This document shows positions 1 through 12,800 of a DNA stretch of 61,645 nucleotides, piece by piece (position 1 is the first letter of the stretch; every line of letters starts with the position of its first letter). The DNA comes from Chloromonas sp. AAM2 (lineage: Eukaryota; Chlorophyta; Chlorophyceae; Chlamydomonadales; Chlamydomonadaceae), in assembly GCA_004335635.1 (NCBI GenBank), contig QAXH01006794.1, positions 1 through 61,645 on the forward strand. Reading direction: 5' to 3'. Position numbers and translations under genes: made by a program. The notes under the pieces were generated by a model that saw only the letters and a program-made list of their open reading frames with translations, made no database searches and was not told where the DNA came from.

Positions 1-540
1 GTTGTGGTTGCCATGGTTGTTGTAGCCTTGCCTGTTGTAGCCGCAGGTGTAGTTGTCCACTTGGCTGTGAGCCGGGGTGGCGCCTTGAGCCGAGCGTTGG
101 GCTGCACGTACATGCAAAGTCAGGCAGCAGGACTCAGCAGTCTGTACCTTCCTCACACAGTGCGTGCAATTATGTTCACACAGCTCTGTGACTTGCCGGA
201 GAACTGAGAACGTTACCCTTAACAGGGCATGCATGCAGCTTGACCAGCCTCATCGCCTGGCTCCTTGTTGCAAGCCGTGCCGCTCCTTGCTTACTCCTTA
301 CTCCATTCTCACCTGTGTGGGGGCGGCCACCGCCTGCACCGCGGGTCCGTTGGTCAAGTGTATCTTGACTGGCCCGCGCCATGCAGGGCTGCTGCGTCAA
401 CACGTGTGCATGGGGCACATGGTCAGGGTTGCCGCATGGCATGTCAAGAGCAAAGAGCAGGCTGCGTAACAGAAGCAGCAGGCAAGCGAACTACATGCAC
501 CTTCTCAACCTGAAGTTTATTACTGAACATGCAAGTCCTT
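1..540. other. No supported gene, left edge
   Basis: Short open frames exist on both strands, but none shows a recognisable domain, a consistent splice pattern or protein-like composition. It probably holds the 3' untranslated and intergenic DNA of the minus-strand gene that ends at 541. Confidence 0.4.
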
Positions 541-2739
541 TCAACGCCTCCGTCCAACCCTCAGCAGCCCTAGCTGTGCTACAAGTACCTTCTGATGTTT
601 GTACTGGCGCAGTACTTCATCTGCCATGGCAGAGTGCCTGTCGTTGTACTCTATCTGTGTGGTGTACAAGTCGTAGCGGTACGTGGATTGAATCCCAGCG
701 TACTGATCCCAACCCTGGGCAGAGGGCTGGTCTTCCAGGCACCCGCCAGTGCTGGGCTCGCCAACCTCTGGCATCCACCGATTGGCAAACAGGTCTGACA
801 TGCGCTCGTCATAGTTGCGGACGTTCCTGTACACAGGCCCAGCATCAAGACAGGCAGGTTGTGAGCATGGTGATGGTCGTGCACAAGCCAAGGAGGCAGC
901 AGGCCTACAAAGCAGGCTGCCACAGCCGCGCAGCACCTGGATCATTGAAGCATCTTACAATGTTTTACGTACGGCGTGCGGCAATGGTTTGCACTCTACG
1001 CCATGTGTGGGGTAACTGGCACACGACACAGGGTTACAAAGCAAGCAGCGCAACTACACCGTGCGTGTTTGTTTCCTGGGATGCTGCCACCAGCAAGCAT
1101 GCCTGTGCATATGGGAACCCCATTCCCGTGCTTTATGTGGAACTCACCCTTTCTTTGCCTCGTTGGTGATGTGCCGATCGGTCTTGAGGTCCTTAATGAG
1201 GTCGTTGATGGGCGCGCCGTCCCCCTCCGGACATGCGGCGATCCTGCGGGGAGGGAGCACAGGGCAGGGCACAACAGCAACAGTCAGGCGGCAAAACAGC
1301 GAGTTGAGTGATATGGTTGCATTACGCACAATGTGGCCACCACTACATGTCAATTAAGCGCTAGACAGTCCAGTGCCTTTGGTTGGCATGGCACACGGTG
1401 TGGCCACATTTCATGGCCTGTCCGGGCTCGGAGCCCTCGGGCCCATGTCAGTGGTTGGGCCCGTCACCAATTGGGGTGCGAGGCCTGAGGCACCGAGCCG
1501 GATGCTGCCCCTGCTGCGCGTGCGGACTGTACAGCTGCCGCACACAACAGCAGGTCGAAGACGGGCGGTGGCTGGCATGGTGTGCGGTACGGCTGGCCCG
1601 TGTGCCGCACACCATCAAAGTCTTCAGTGTCTCTGTCAACCTGTAGCGTCTCTGTCAATCAGTAGTGTCTCTGTCGATCTGTTCTTGCGTCAGGGCCGTA
1701 TCACACCAGATGTGAAGTTGGAGGGCAGGCGCGTCGAGACTGGCCAGTTGGGGTGGCGGACCACGTGTAGGTTTGGGACGGGTGCAGGGATTAAGCAGAG
1801 CAGAGCGGCCACCGCCTCACTTCGGGCGTGGCAGTCACTGGCTGTCCCATGGCAGCCCTGGCCATTCACAGGGTTCGGAGCATGTGAAATGCTTGGCGGG
1901 TGATTGCATGTGGCCTCTGCCATCCTCTCATGACATGCCATTCGCATGTGTGTCCGCTTTCTGGCTTCTGTGGCATGCACTCCATGACACCCACACACCC
2001 ACACTGTGTTCTGTCAGTCGGAATTCTGTATCATTTCCTCAGCTGTGGATTGTGCAGCTGTGTGCCAGTTTTCGCTGTCCCGCACACGCCATGCTGCCAG
2101 CTGCCATGCCCACCTTACAACAGCCTTCGACGCTCCAGCGCTGCCGTGAAAGCCTTGTCCAGTCCTGCCGCTGTGGTTCTCCTGCTGCGCTGCCGTGCTG
2201 CTTCCGCCTGCACATCGCACGCAGGACAGCAGCAATTCACAGGTCAGAATCCGACGCTGCATTCGCATGGTGCTTCGTTCGCAAAGAAAGGCGCAGCAAA
2301 AGCAAAGACGCAAGCACGTACAGTATAGAACTTAAGAACCCACCTGCTGGCTGGCTGCTGCCCTTCGCCATTTCGCGTGGTACCAACAAGCGGGTGTCCA
2401 TGGCGGGCACGTCCGAGTAAGCGATTTTGCCAAACCAGGCTTCCGGCTCGATACGTACGCCCATAATGTTGGCTTTTGGCTGGCAAGCACCTCCAGCGTA
2501 GACCTGCATTGTGCATGGGCCACAAGGGTTGTGAGTACGGGTGTGTCAACCCCAGCATCCGCAACGAGCTGGCAGCTAGGAGCCCGCAGGTTGTAGGTGC
2601 TTGCAAATCGCCTGTTCAAAGCCTGGGATGTCGTTGTGAACTCGCAAGTTTTGTTGGGTCAACGCATGGCCTCAGCTGTAGGGCGCACCTTTGGCCCATC
2701 CAATGTGTTCCTCCATACTTCGTCCTCCATGCTTGCCAT
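541..2739 (-). CDS. Unrecognised small multi-exon protein (one internal exon not located)
   Basis: Read on the minus strand. Exon 1 is 2739-2689, starting MASMEDEVWRNTLDGPK and ending at a GTGCGC donor. Exon 2 is 2503-2344 (contains IEPEAWFGKIAYSD). A later exon is 1243-1148 (contains GAPINDLIKDLKTDRHIT). The last is 826-541 (contains NVRNYDERMSDLFANRW and a Tyr-rich stretch near YRYDLYTTQIEYNDR). The last two join in phase (GG|G) with GT-AG borders. Exon 2 ends in phase 1 while the 1243 exon needs phase 2, so at least one exon between 2337 and 1244 is missing from this model. The visible pieces total about 200 residues. There is no signal peptide, membrane segment or catalytic motif. The charged, Tyr/Trp-rich, non-repetitive composition looks like a real structural protein. 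I do not recognise the family. Confidence 0.5.
1628..1682. repeat. Short tandem GTCTCTGTC-type repeat
   Basis: Three loose copies of a unit around AGTGTCTCTGTCAAtC follow one another here, within an intron of the minus-strand gene. It is a simple low-copy repeat with no visible coding role. Confidence 0.45.
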
Positions 2740-3610
2740 CTTTCCGCGCCCTGGGACCTTGCTACTTGGCTTGGCGGGGTCCGTCTGTCAATGGTTGTGG
2801 TTGGCGCAATGCCTCTGAAATGTAGCAATGCCACTCAAATGCTTTTGCGGCTTGTGTTTGCGAGCTGGTTGCGTGCCAGAGCTGCCCCGAATTGCGTGCC
2901 ATCGGTCCCGAAACCGCACGTGGTAGTCAGCTGGCTTGTCACTCATTACTCTAGAATCAAGAAGATGTGCTGACGGCCACAAACGAGGCCCACAGACGAG
3001 ACAATTGGTGGTGGGTCCTTACACATACCAGTGGCGTGCTGCAGCAGCAGCCACTGGTCAAGCGTACAACTGAATTTTGCAAGAAAACATGCAAGCAGGA
3101 ACGCAAGCCACACAGCCCTGCAAGCACAAAAAAAGCAAACAACCAAGCAGCTCTAGAACCAGAATACGGGCAAGGTTGGAAGCACCACCCGGCACGCCTG
3201 AGCAGCATGCATATGGGTGGGTGGGCCATTATCTGGAAACACTCGTGCAGACGGAAGTCTGCAAACGATACAACAACAGAACGTGGGGCATACTGTAGAC
3301 ATCTCCATTACACCTCCAGAGTCCATTCGTGAGAAACTGCAGCACGTGGTTCCGTCCTGGCAGCCCTTGTGGATTCCTCTGCTCCACACTTCCTTCCTCT
3401 GCTCCAAATTCCACACTTGCTCCACACTTGCTTCACGCTACTCTCAACGGAGATGTACCGCCTTGCTCAGTCAGCTGACACATGCTCTAGACAGCTTTGC
3501 TGTTGCTGATTGAGCTACCTTGTTGTGTTGTGTTCCTGTTGCAAGCGATCCAGAATCAGAATCTCGCCAGACCTGCCACGAACTGTACTGCGCTCCGGAA
3601 GTTGGAGCAT

Positions 3611-3995
3611 TGAAGTTTCATGAACGTTATGTGCGAGTCTTGGGCAGACATGGAGTCAGGAGTCATCTCCAGCTCACTGACCTGCTCAGTTGACCATGGT
3701 GTGATTACAGCTGCTGAGGTGGGCATACGTCTTTGGTTAAGATTTTAAAGCGATAGCATCAGGGAGCAATCAGGGAGCATCAGGTCATTTGCAGCTGCTA
3801 TGGTTGGTCAGCTGCCCAAAACCTGATGCTCCCTGATTGCTCCCTGATGCTTCCGCTTTGAAATCTTAACCAAAGACGTATGCCCACCTCAGCAGCTGTA
3901 ATCACACCATGGTCAACTGGGCAGGTCAGTGAGCTGGAGATGACTCCTGACTCCATGTCTGCCCAAGACTCGCACATAACGTTCATGAAACTTCA
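3611..3995. repeat. Long near-perfect inverted repeat (hairpin), 175-bp arms
   Basis: The left arm (3611-3785) and right arm (3821-3995) are reverse complements with only a handful of mismatches by eye. They enclose a 35-base loop (3786-3820). A transcript would fold into one long stem-loop. The loop holds a smaller GCAGCTG/CAGCTGC pairing. I see no convincing target-site duplication at the ends. Two known explanations fit: a foldback transposon, or a long-hairpin small-RNA precursor of the kind known in Chlamydomonas. The sequence does not decide between them. Confidence 0.9.
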
Positions 3996-4682
3996 AGTAA
4001 ACATGATTCAAACGGTCGACCTTTCCCAACAGCCCATCAGCCACTCCACCCATGCTGCATTTAGCATGCCTGTGTGCACACCGTAGCATGCCATGTCGCC
4101 CCCTTTTTTTCTGCCTGGTATTGGCGACACCAAGCTTTTTGTTGTTTGTGGGTTTCGGTTGCATGCCTACAAACGGCGCATGCGTTCATACATGTGAGGC
4201 CTTGATCCTGCCAGCCAGTGCCTTACGGTAGACGAGGTGGCTTGAGCTCTTGAACACACCCTAGTGCTGAATTGTTGCAGGAAGTTGCAAACTTAACGTG
4301 ACCCAGTGATTGGGCAGGTGCCTCATCTTTCATGTTAGTTCTCGTTTTCCATGTATGAGGTGGTGGATGTTATGGTCAGGAGACACAGGTTAAGTACGAG
4401 GATCAGCATCCGCTGTTGTGAGGACAAGCCCATGAGTTCTAAATCACTTCCATTTGCACTGCACCCTTCATTCCTATCCTTTTGCGATGTTATTCTGCAC
4501 ATTTGCAGCTGCGCTGAATGTATCCAAATAAAGCGCCTGAACCCTGCTTCCCAGGACAACGCTTTCGTCACGCTCCAATTCGTGCGGTTTGCATAACTGT
4601 GGTCCCAGCCTGGTACATCAACTTTACAACTGGAAGTGAGGAATCTGGCATGCCTGCCCCTGCCAAGCGCATGCTCACAAGA

Positions 4683-4795
4683 GGTGAAGGATTCCAACCT
4701 GTCCAACCTACAGGCGAAGGGGATTGCGACACACCAGGGTAGTAATGGTGGTGATCAACCCCTCGAGGTGCTAGCCTGTCCGCATACCTTGTGAC
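4683..4795 (-). repeat. Dispersed GC-rich repeat, family B copy
   Basis: The reverse complement matches the copies at 20850-20916 and 21011-21110. Shared words include TAGGTTGGACAGGTTGGAAT, CCCCTTCaC and ACCACCACCATTACTA. A partial copy lies at 8131-8170. No open frame is shared. It is probably a small non-autonomous repeat. Confidence 0.7.
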
Positions 4796-6755
4796 AAATG
4801 AGGCCTGAAAATGTGCATATCGTTCAATGCTCATTGTCTCTAATGTCATGTCTCAACACATCCGTCTTGCATCAGTAATGGTGCGCTATGCATTGCAGAC
4901 CACTCCATGGTTGTGACTGCTTCACAACACCCTTCAACCTCACTCCATGATTGTGTGATGGAAGCGAGGCAACAAAATGAGAACAAATCAATGGCATGAT
5001 CTTGCCAGTCATCACACTATCAGCACGCAATGAAGTTTCAGTCCATGCCACGGTGTAGACGGCGCCACGGCCATGTCATCTCCGCAGACAGTGTGAATAA
5101 TGGATTGATTCACATGGTCAAAGGACTCAGTGCCCCAAGAGGCCCAACATGTTGGCTAGCAATGTAAGGTGCTGAACGAAGAAGATATCAGCATGAGCAG
5201 GCGATAGCATGAACAAGACTGCTTGTTAACGACAAACCCAACAAATACGTGTGCGCCGGCCTACTGGTGAACGCATGCCCATGTGTGCACACACGGGCAC
5301 ATGGACATGACCCAGTCCGCACATGCACACACCATAACACAAGTGGCATAGCCAGAGCTCTTTCACTCAGTCGCTGGGCAGACCTGGGACCTTTCCTGAC
5401 TCGAGTGAACTCAACTCCCAGTAAATATGTAGGCTCCCAGGGCCTACCAACACATATGATTCAGGATGTTGTGGCACAGCCGCTCGTGCAACAGAGGCTG
5501 TGTCCATCGAGCAAGACCAATCAAAGCAAGGCATAGTCCGGCTCGCGCACACAACTGCCGCTCTGCAGGCATGTTCTCAGCACCTGACTGCTGCAACCAC
5601 CTGTCACATGGGCAGAGGGAATCCAACCAGCCCAACACACGACTGGAAACCATGTCTGACCATCCCACCCCAAGCATCCAAGCAAACACCCTGAGCTCCA
5701 CAACAGTCCCGAGAAATCCCCGCTTCCTGACCACAAAGCGCGCGGGGCCCAGCCTGTGAGGCCTTGCAGGTTTTGCAAAGGCAATTCCCGCACTGTGCCA
5801 AAATGCACGCACGACACAAAAAACCCAAGCGTTTGGGCTGCCCTGGGCAAGACACCAGCCAAAACCCGCGCGGTCAACTTCAGTAGCATACACAAGCCGG
5901 TGCACTGCCGCACAGCGCAGGTACACAAGCATGAATGGAATTCCGTGCACGCAGCCATTCTGTGCCAGTCACAGGACAAACACACATGAGACCGCACCCG
6001 CGCTGCTGCACAAACAGCAGCAGTACTGAGTATCTCTCTCTGTATCACAAGTTGAAGTTGACCAAATAATGTCCTGACGTACAATGGTCCGCAAGGGACT
6101 GCCAAATTCACTTTGCATGCGCAGGCCTGACAGCCATGTTGCAAACTGCCATACACGCAGGCCTGGCGGTCAACAGTCTCTTGCCAATAGAAGGTTCCAA
6201 AACCACACGTTTCCTTTGAGAGGAAAGAAAGAAGACGCCAATGGGCGTAGGTGAGCAGGCCAAGCCTGCGACACCACCCCTGCTGCGCGGCAGATCCGGT
6301 TATGCCAACGTTCATCGCAAAACAACTCAAGACAGGGCAGGCGGTGAACCTGCAAGGCTGTGGGATGAATATGGCATTGGCCTACTGACACTGGCCACAG
6401 GTTTGTGATACAAGAGTGTGAATGTTGTTGAGACTGACGATGACTGTACAATTGCTGCTTGACTATTTCAAATGTCAGTGAGGGACAAGTGTGACAGAGT
6501 GGATCTCTGTTTTGGGCAGTGGTAGCATGGCAAGGACCTCAGTGCGTGGATTTCTGAATCAAAGTCCAAACCTCAAGTGCAGACATAACAACCCCGACTG
6601 CCTATCACCACAGGCCTAACCCAGCCTACACTACAATAAGTGCGCCTGCAACACCATCAACCAAGCCCCGTGCGCATCACGGGCACGCGTCCGACACCAA
6701 TACACATACAATAGGGATGGAGGGCCAATTACGTTTCTAATCTTCTCCCCCCCCT

Positions 6756-9469
6756 TCAAACCCGGATCACGGGTGCAAGTGATGTGAAGGCTGAGGCCCT
6801 TGACGGGTGCAGCTGCAGCCGGGAGCCGCCAACGCCTTCCCCCAGCCCAGCCAACTGCAACTGGCCCAGCAGCGGAGCAATGGCAGAAGGTGTGCGGCTG
6901 CCCGGCTGCCAGGACACAACAGTCGCCTCGGGCTTGCATGGCAGTGACCGTGAGGAATGGACGACCTCAGCCTGCCTGTGCTGGCTGCCTTGCGTAGACG
7001 CTTCCTGGGTCCCAACGGCAGGGTGCTCCGCCTCTGCTGAAATATCAAGCCTAGAGCTGCTACTGCTGCTGGCCGAGGATCGGCTGACCCGTGCAGCCTG
7101 TGGCCTGACGTCTGCTGTGGTGCCGGCAGGGCGCACGCCTGCACTGAGCCCTGGCTGGGCTGCTGCCAGCACTCCATGGGCAGGCCCTCCAGCCGCACCT
7201 GCACACACCAGGGCAATGCCAACCAACCAACCAACAGAGCTTCAGTCAATGCAGCAAGCTACGCAACAAGCTCCGATGCTGTATGCCTTGCAATTTTTTT
7301 TGCATTGCTGAATGCAATGTATGAATGTAGACATATGTAGAAGACAGCGCAATCTGCTTACCTGCTGCCTGCATTGCGTACGCCATAATCGGGTGCATTG
7401 AAGGGTGCATGAATGGGGGCATGGGGAAGAAGGCGCCTGCCGGGTAGCCGGGCACCATGGCAGGTCCGTTCCCGCCCGCCATGGGGTACGCCTGCCCGCT
7501 GGGCGTAGGAACCCCTGCAGCGGGCCGCTGGGCCGGTGCCGCCACACCGCTCCCGCCACTGGTGGACGGCTGCTGCATGCCAGAGCTGCCTGACGTTGTC
7601 GTGGGCGTTGCCTTCTGCACGGGCTGTCCCATGGCCATGTGACTCCCTGGCCACATGAGGCCCTGCTGCCCCATCCATGGCTGTGCTGCGCGCTCCTGTG
7701 CCTGCGCAGCACCGGACTGCTGGCTGGCACCTGGGCCTGCCAAATACCTGTGCTGGTTGCCCCATGCCACTGAGGGCGCGGAAATGGCAGCACCTCCTTC
7801 ACTGAGTGTATCCCTGCTAATTCTGGAGACTGTGTGGGCATGAGTAGATGGTAGCTGCTGCTGCTGGGGAGCATATGTGTGGCCGGTGTCAGGGGCCGAA
7901 ACTGGCCGCATTGTGTTGGTTGTGTTGTGCATAGTCGTGGTTTGAATTGGGTGTGGGGCGCGGGGTGGCAGGGCTGCCGGTGGGCGGGCCGCGGGTTGCG
8001 GAGCACCTGAGTGCACATCAGATCCCGCTGTCAGCATGGCAACTTTTGCGGGAGGGGCGCCGCCATACACCTGCAGGATGGCAGCAATTACACATGCGGT
8101 GCCATCAGTTCTATGCAAAATCAGTTCTACGCAATCCCCTTCACTTTTAGGTTGGACGGGCTCCCATGTGACTGACGTTGACAATCACCTCGTAAACACG
8201 CACCGTGGCGCAGTCACACATTTGGAAAGCAGTGATGACAGGAAGCACCTTGTATTACTTTGATGCTCGCCAAGGTGTGTGATGTGGGCCTTCTATGGCA
8301 GGGTCTGTGTGTGATGCCTCTTATTTAGTTGGACCTTCTGACTAGAGAGTGAGGGTAATGCCTGTGACCTGTCGATCCGTGGCTACATATCACCACCAGC
8401 ATCTACTCGACATCTTCGCCCCGGAGGACGTGGTTCGCTCGAGTTAGACGACTTGGAGTCCCTCCCTGCATGCGATGCATTCCTCACCTCTTCTTCAATG
8501 GCAGCAAACCGGCTTCTGCGTTTGGTGTTGCCGCCCACACGTAGGAAGTGCTTCTGAGCATGTGATGCCACCTGTGAAGCAAGTAGTCACAAGCAGCCCT
8601 TATGCTATGGGCACCGGACGCACAGGCTTGTGCTTGATGTGTGCCCAGCGCTGCTCAGGCCACTGCCTGCCCACCTGCGTTGGTGTCCTGGTAGACACAA
8701 AGAACCTTGAAATGCCTCGCCAGTTGCCTGCACAATTTTAGCATGCATCGGTTGCGCATGGGCATTGGCAATCCATTGCCTGGCTAATCCATTCCGCTCC
8801 TTTTCACCATTCAAATTCAAGATGGACGTGGACCGTTCAGGTACAGTCAGATTGCACCACACTCTGTGAACCCCAGGTCGATCGCAGCCAGATGGGACTA
8901 GATTCACACGCCAGGCTACGATAAGCCACGGAACAGCGAAGAAATCTCGCTGCTCGTGTTGTGACCTCACGGAACATTTTTGGCGGGATGCACGCACCTC
9001 GGCCTGCACGCAGATGTAATGGAACAACGGGTTCAGACTTGCGTTCAGTACGAGAACGATCGTGTGGGTGTTAGGGTAGGGTCATGAAGGGGTTACGCGC
9101 AGGTGGACTAGACTCACCTAGTCGCTCCAAGCCACGAAGGAACTGAAAATGTTCATCTACAGTCCATGGTGTGCCTGTGCCAGGCGGTGCACAGAAAGGG
9201 AGGGGGCGCATTGTTGACTCAGTACGTGGCCTCAGGTCTGCTGTGCCGTGCCAGCTGCCAGATGACAGAACTTCACAACAAAATGTCACAGACCGAGCCG
9301 TGCAGCCAGCAACCGTGCTTGCAGACGCATGTCTTAGGTTGCATTCACCACGTCCACGGCCAGGACCAAGGCCTCGGTCCACACCTTTTTTCGATAGCGA
9401 AATGCTATCCCCCACAGACGTAAGGGTGACGGGCAGCTCCTCGCTGGAAGTAGGCTGCTCTTGATACAT
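6756..9469 (-). CDS. SHAQKYF-type MYB-related transcription factor
   Basis: Predicted nuclear DNA-binding protein of 546 residues. Five minus-strand exons join in phase: 9469-9118, 8727-8675, 8571-8488, 8070-7362 and 7198-6756; their summed length is divisible by three. The single MYB repeat spans three exons: GTPWTVDEHFQFLRGLERLG (residues about 98-117), NWRGISRFFVSTRTPTQ, then VASHAQKHFLR followed by a basic NTKRRSR patch. GTPWT..EH...L.GLE.LG, TRTPTQ and SHAQK(Y/H)F are diagnostic of the one-repeat plant/algal class that recognises I-box/evening-element-like sites. The C-terminal 300 residues are Ala/Pro/Gln/Met-rich, typical of an activation or scaffold region. The LG-NWRG junction is shorter than the usual LGKGDWRG. 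The start is the first in-frame ATG of the first exon; an upstream exon cannot be excluded. The gene is divergent from the polymerase gene at 9887. Confidence 0.85.
8131..8170 (+). repeat. Fragment of dispersed repeat family B
   Basis: A roughly 40-bp match to the core of the family B repeat (CCCCTTCACttTTAGGTTGG followed by ACGGG). It lies in the third intron of the MYB gene. Confidence 0.5.
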
Positions 9470-9886
9470 GCCGTTCCAAAAACTCCAGTGTGTGTCTTTG
9501 ACTGCACAGCTTGGGCTTGCTCTAATTCAATGCAAGAAGCAAGTATTATTTCGGGTGGAAGTTTTCTGGGAACGTTTGAGAGTGGCTGTGGCCACCATGA
9601 CAAATGATTCCTTTGCCGCAAAAGTGAACGGGCGGGTTTCGGAACTTCGGTGGTAGTTTTCGGCTCCAGCATGATTGGGAAGGATTTCGTCACTCACTAG
9701 CGATGTGGAGCGATATCTGTTCGTGCTGACACGTCATCGATACACAATGTTGGTGGGAGATTTGCCGAATCTGCAGAGCTGGCTCAGGTTGAGCAAGCTC
9801 TAGGGTTCTTCGCACGCCACATGTGAGAGCTCCACTTCTTGTTCATACACAGTTGACTCTTCGCAGCTGAGCTGGGGTGGAGCCTT
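9470..9886. promoter_or_regulatory. Shared intergenic region between divergent MYB and polymerase genes
   Basis: About 417 bp separates the predicted start codons of the minus-strand MYB gene and the plus-strand polymerase gene, so both promoters and 5' untranslated regions must lie here. An ACGTCA motif (bZIP/CRE-like) lies near 9731. I see no clear TATA box. Co-regulation is an inference from layout only. Confidence 0.45.
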
Positions 9887-12800
9887 ATGGCAGACATGCA
9901 TGGAATGCCACAGCATGAGCCGCAAATGATGCAGCATGGGGCACAGCATGACGTACAGCAATTGAACAGCCACAGGAGCACAGCACGACAACTATGGCCC
10001 TCAGAGCAGCCTGCCCCATCCAGTGCAGCTTCACGGGATCTTGTTGTGATGCTGCTGGATGCTGAGGAGTCGTACGGCGGTGTCTTCCACCTGTTTGGCC
10101 GAACATGTGATCAACGGAGTGTGCTCGTGCGAGTTACTGACTTTGCACCCTACTTCTTTCTACCGTCACCCGCACCTCCACCTGGCTGGAGCCCAGCTGG
10201 AGCCACCGGCCAGCAACACATGTGGGATTTGGGCCAGTTGGCACAGCTCCAGCAGCTGCTCAACAACAGGTGGACTGCAGACTCAACAGCCTATGCTGGC
10301 CTGGTTGTGCATTCCTCTTATACGTCAGAACAAGCAGTTATCCAGCCGTTGTCCATGAACGTACCCCCCACCTAAAACAAATCAATTACTGCTGACGTGT
10401 ATGGCTGCTGGTGTGGCTGTTTTGTTGCTGGACGGCAGAGCCCGAGGGCGGGGACTGCCTGCCATGGCACGAAGCCTGTTCAGTTCTGAACCAGCAAACA
10501 ATTGTGCAGCACATAAACACCTAACGACACGGGGGCTCTGACATTCTATTGTTATGACACTAGACCAGCAGTTCAGTAGTAGCCACTGAAAAAATTATGG
10601 GCAAAAGGCCACATGGGCAAAGGGCAAAAGGCCACATGGGCAAAAGGCTTAGGCCATGGCAGGCGCTACCACACACACATGACTCACTGAATGGTGGTGT
10701 GGCCTGAACCAACCATTTCTGTATTTGCCTTCACATCATTCACAATCGCTTTGACAGTACTCCCTTGCTCCGTCTTGCCCTGCAGGCTTCCCGCTGATTG
10801 CCGCGTGGTGGCCCTGACAGAGTCCGTCATGCGCCCCATCATGTACTACCGCACGGGGTCGCCCGGCGGCTCGCCCTTCCTGCGCCTGGAGCTGGCGCTG
10901 GGGCAGGCCAGCGCACGCAAGGCGGCGGGGGCGGTGACCGCGCTGTGCAAGGAGGGAGGGCCGCTCGAGGCGCACGGTTTCCGCTTCCCTTCACGGCTCG
11001 AGTACGAAGCAGAGGTAGGCAGCATCGTGTGGGTGATGGGTCTGCTGGTTGCGTGTGGGGCGTGGCGGAGGGGCAAGCGGGTGCAGGAACGGCAGCCTTC
11101 AGTCCCGCCGACAAGCACAACCTGTTGGGCTTGATCTGCCCATGGTTGTGGAGTGTTTTGTCAGCGGTCGCTGCGTCCATCTCCAGGCCCTGGCTGATAG
11201 TCTGGCAGGTCTGTTGCTGTAGGTCAAACCGCTGACCCGATTCCTCTGTGATGCCTCACTGTCTGGTGGCGCCTGGCTGTACGTGCCGACAGCCAACGGT
11301 CTGGTTCAGGGTGGTGGCGCGGGCTACACCCATGTGCCCCCCGGGGTGCGTGTGTCATGCTGCGATGTGGAGGTAACGGCGCCCTGGCGCAGCCTGCAGT
11401 CGCTGACGCCGGACGCAACACAACTGGCAGATCCCACATGGCAGCCCCAGGTGTGAGCAAGACATGAGCTGCTTTGTCAGAGGGGTGGCGGTGGCCTATG
11501 CCCAGCGTGACATACGGCCATTCAGGGTCGCAACTCGCCACCTGTGACTCGCGACCTGAGACAGCTCGTGCCTACTATTGCAGATGCTGCACTGCCTGCA
11601 GGCCAGGACCCGATGTTATAGATTGGTTGTCGTGGAACAGTTCTTGTGCATGCCAGGCAGACAGTGGGAGAACTGCTCCGCATATGCGGCTCCTGTCAAC
11701 GCTGTGTGTGAGCCATATCTGTACCCCCCTTGATGTCCCAATGCTACCTGTTTTTTTGTTGCGTCACTGTCCCCTGCAGGTAGTGCAGCAGCGGCAGCAG
11801 CAGCGGCAGAACGGGTCACTGGGCAACAACGGTGTACTGGACCATGCATTAAAGGTAGCGATGGCAGGCGCCATCCTGCCCTTGCGTCTGTTGACAGTGG
11901 ATGTGGCCCTAGCGCCCCATGATGGGGCCAAGCACGTGGCATTGCCATCCCAGGACCCAGTCATAGCGATTGCATGTGAGGTGCACACGGTGCGGTTCGG
12001 AGGGCCGGATGGCAGTGAGGAGGTGGCCGCAGGGCAGCCAGGGGCGCAGCACCAGAGGGGCGGAAACCACAGGAACGGCCGGAAAGAGCACGGCGCTGGG
12101 ACTGCGGAAGAGCCGGTGGAGTTACTAGGCAGTGATGAAGATGAAATTGAGGATGAGGATGATGACGCAGGTGATTCTGGACAAGGGGTGCGGCTGCTGG
12201 TGCCGGGTGGGCAGCGGGCGAGGCCGGGGGTTGCACGGGCGGATGGCGGCCGGTCCGCGTCGGAGCGAGTTGTATTTGTGCTGGCTGGTCCAGCCCACGG
12301 GGGCTCAGGAACGTGCACACAGGGCGGCGGTGGGTTGCAGGCGGGCAGCACACTGCATGTTCCCGTGGGCGATGCGGCAGGGAATGCGCGGGTGGTGGTG
12401 TGTGGGAGTGAACGGGAGCTGCTGGGCGCTTGGAGGGAGTGGGTGATGCACAGCGACCCCGATGCACTAGTAACATTTCAGGTAAGCACACAAGGCCGTG
12501 CTCTGCACCAGGCGTGGGACATAAAGATGTGTCGGTCGCCATGCACTCCAGGCACATAGCGCAAGCACAGCTTCAAGGCAAGTATGTCATCATATTTAGT
12601 CGGCAAGGATATGCATGCAAATGCTGGGGCACAGCGCATGTCAAGGGCACGAGGAGAAAAGTGTGCAGTGCAATCCACTGGCAAGAGGAAATGAACACGT
12701 ACACATGGTGTGTTGCCATCCCTCCACCTCACAAGCAAGTTGACGGGTATGGTCTCACCCTCATACCATCGCTTATCTTTGCATGGCGCAGCTGCGCGAC

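Larger units (their letters stand above)
2740..6755. other. Gene-poor stretch holding a hairpin and a dispersed repeat
   Basis: Apart from the hairpin at 3611-3995 and the repeat copy at 4683-4795 I see nothing with protein support. The 269-codon minus frame at 5521-6330 is Cys/Trp/Leu-rich with no conserved motif and overlaps open frames on both strands, so I treat it as chance. Confidence 0.5.

Noticed and set aside
381..1169. 262-codon plus-strand open frame
   Set aside because: It is antisense to the better supported minus-strand exons at 541-826 and 1148-1243 and has no conserved features.
5521..6330. 269-codon minus-strand open frame
   Set aside because: Cys/Leu/Trp-rich composition with no motif, no splice partners and competing open frames on both strands; looks like a chance frame in GC-rich DNA.
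9590..9620. Possible E2F-like site (TTTGCCGC) in the MYB/polymerase promoter
   Set aside because: Only a loose match to TTTSGCGC; too weak to call by eye.
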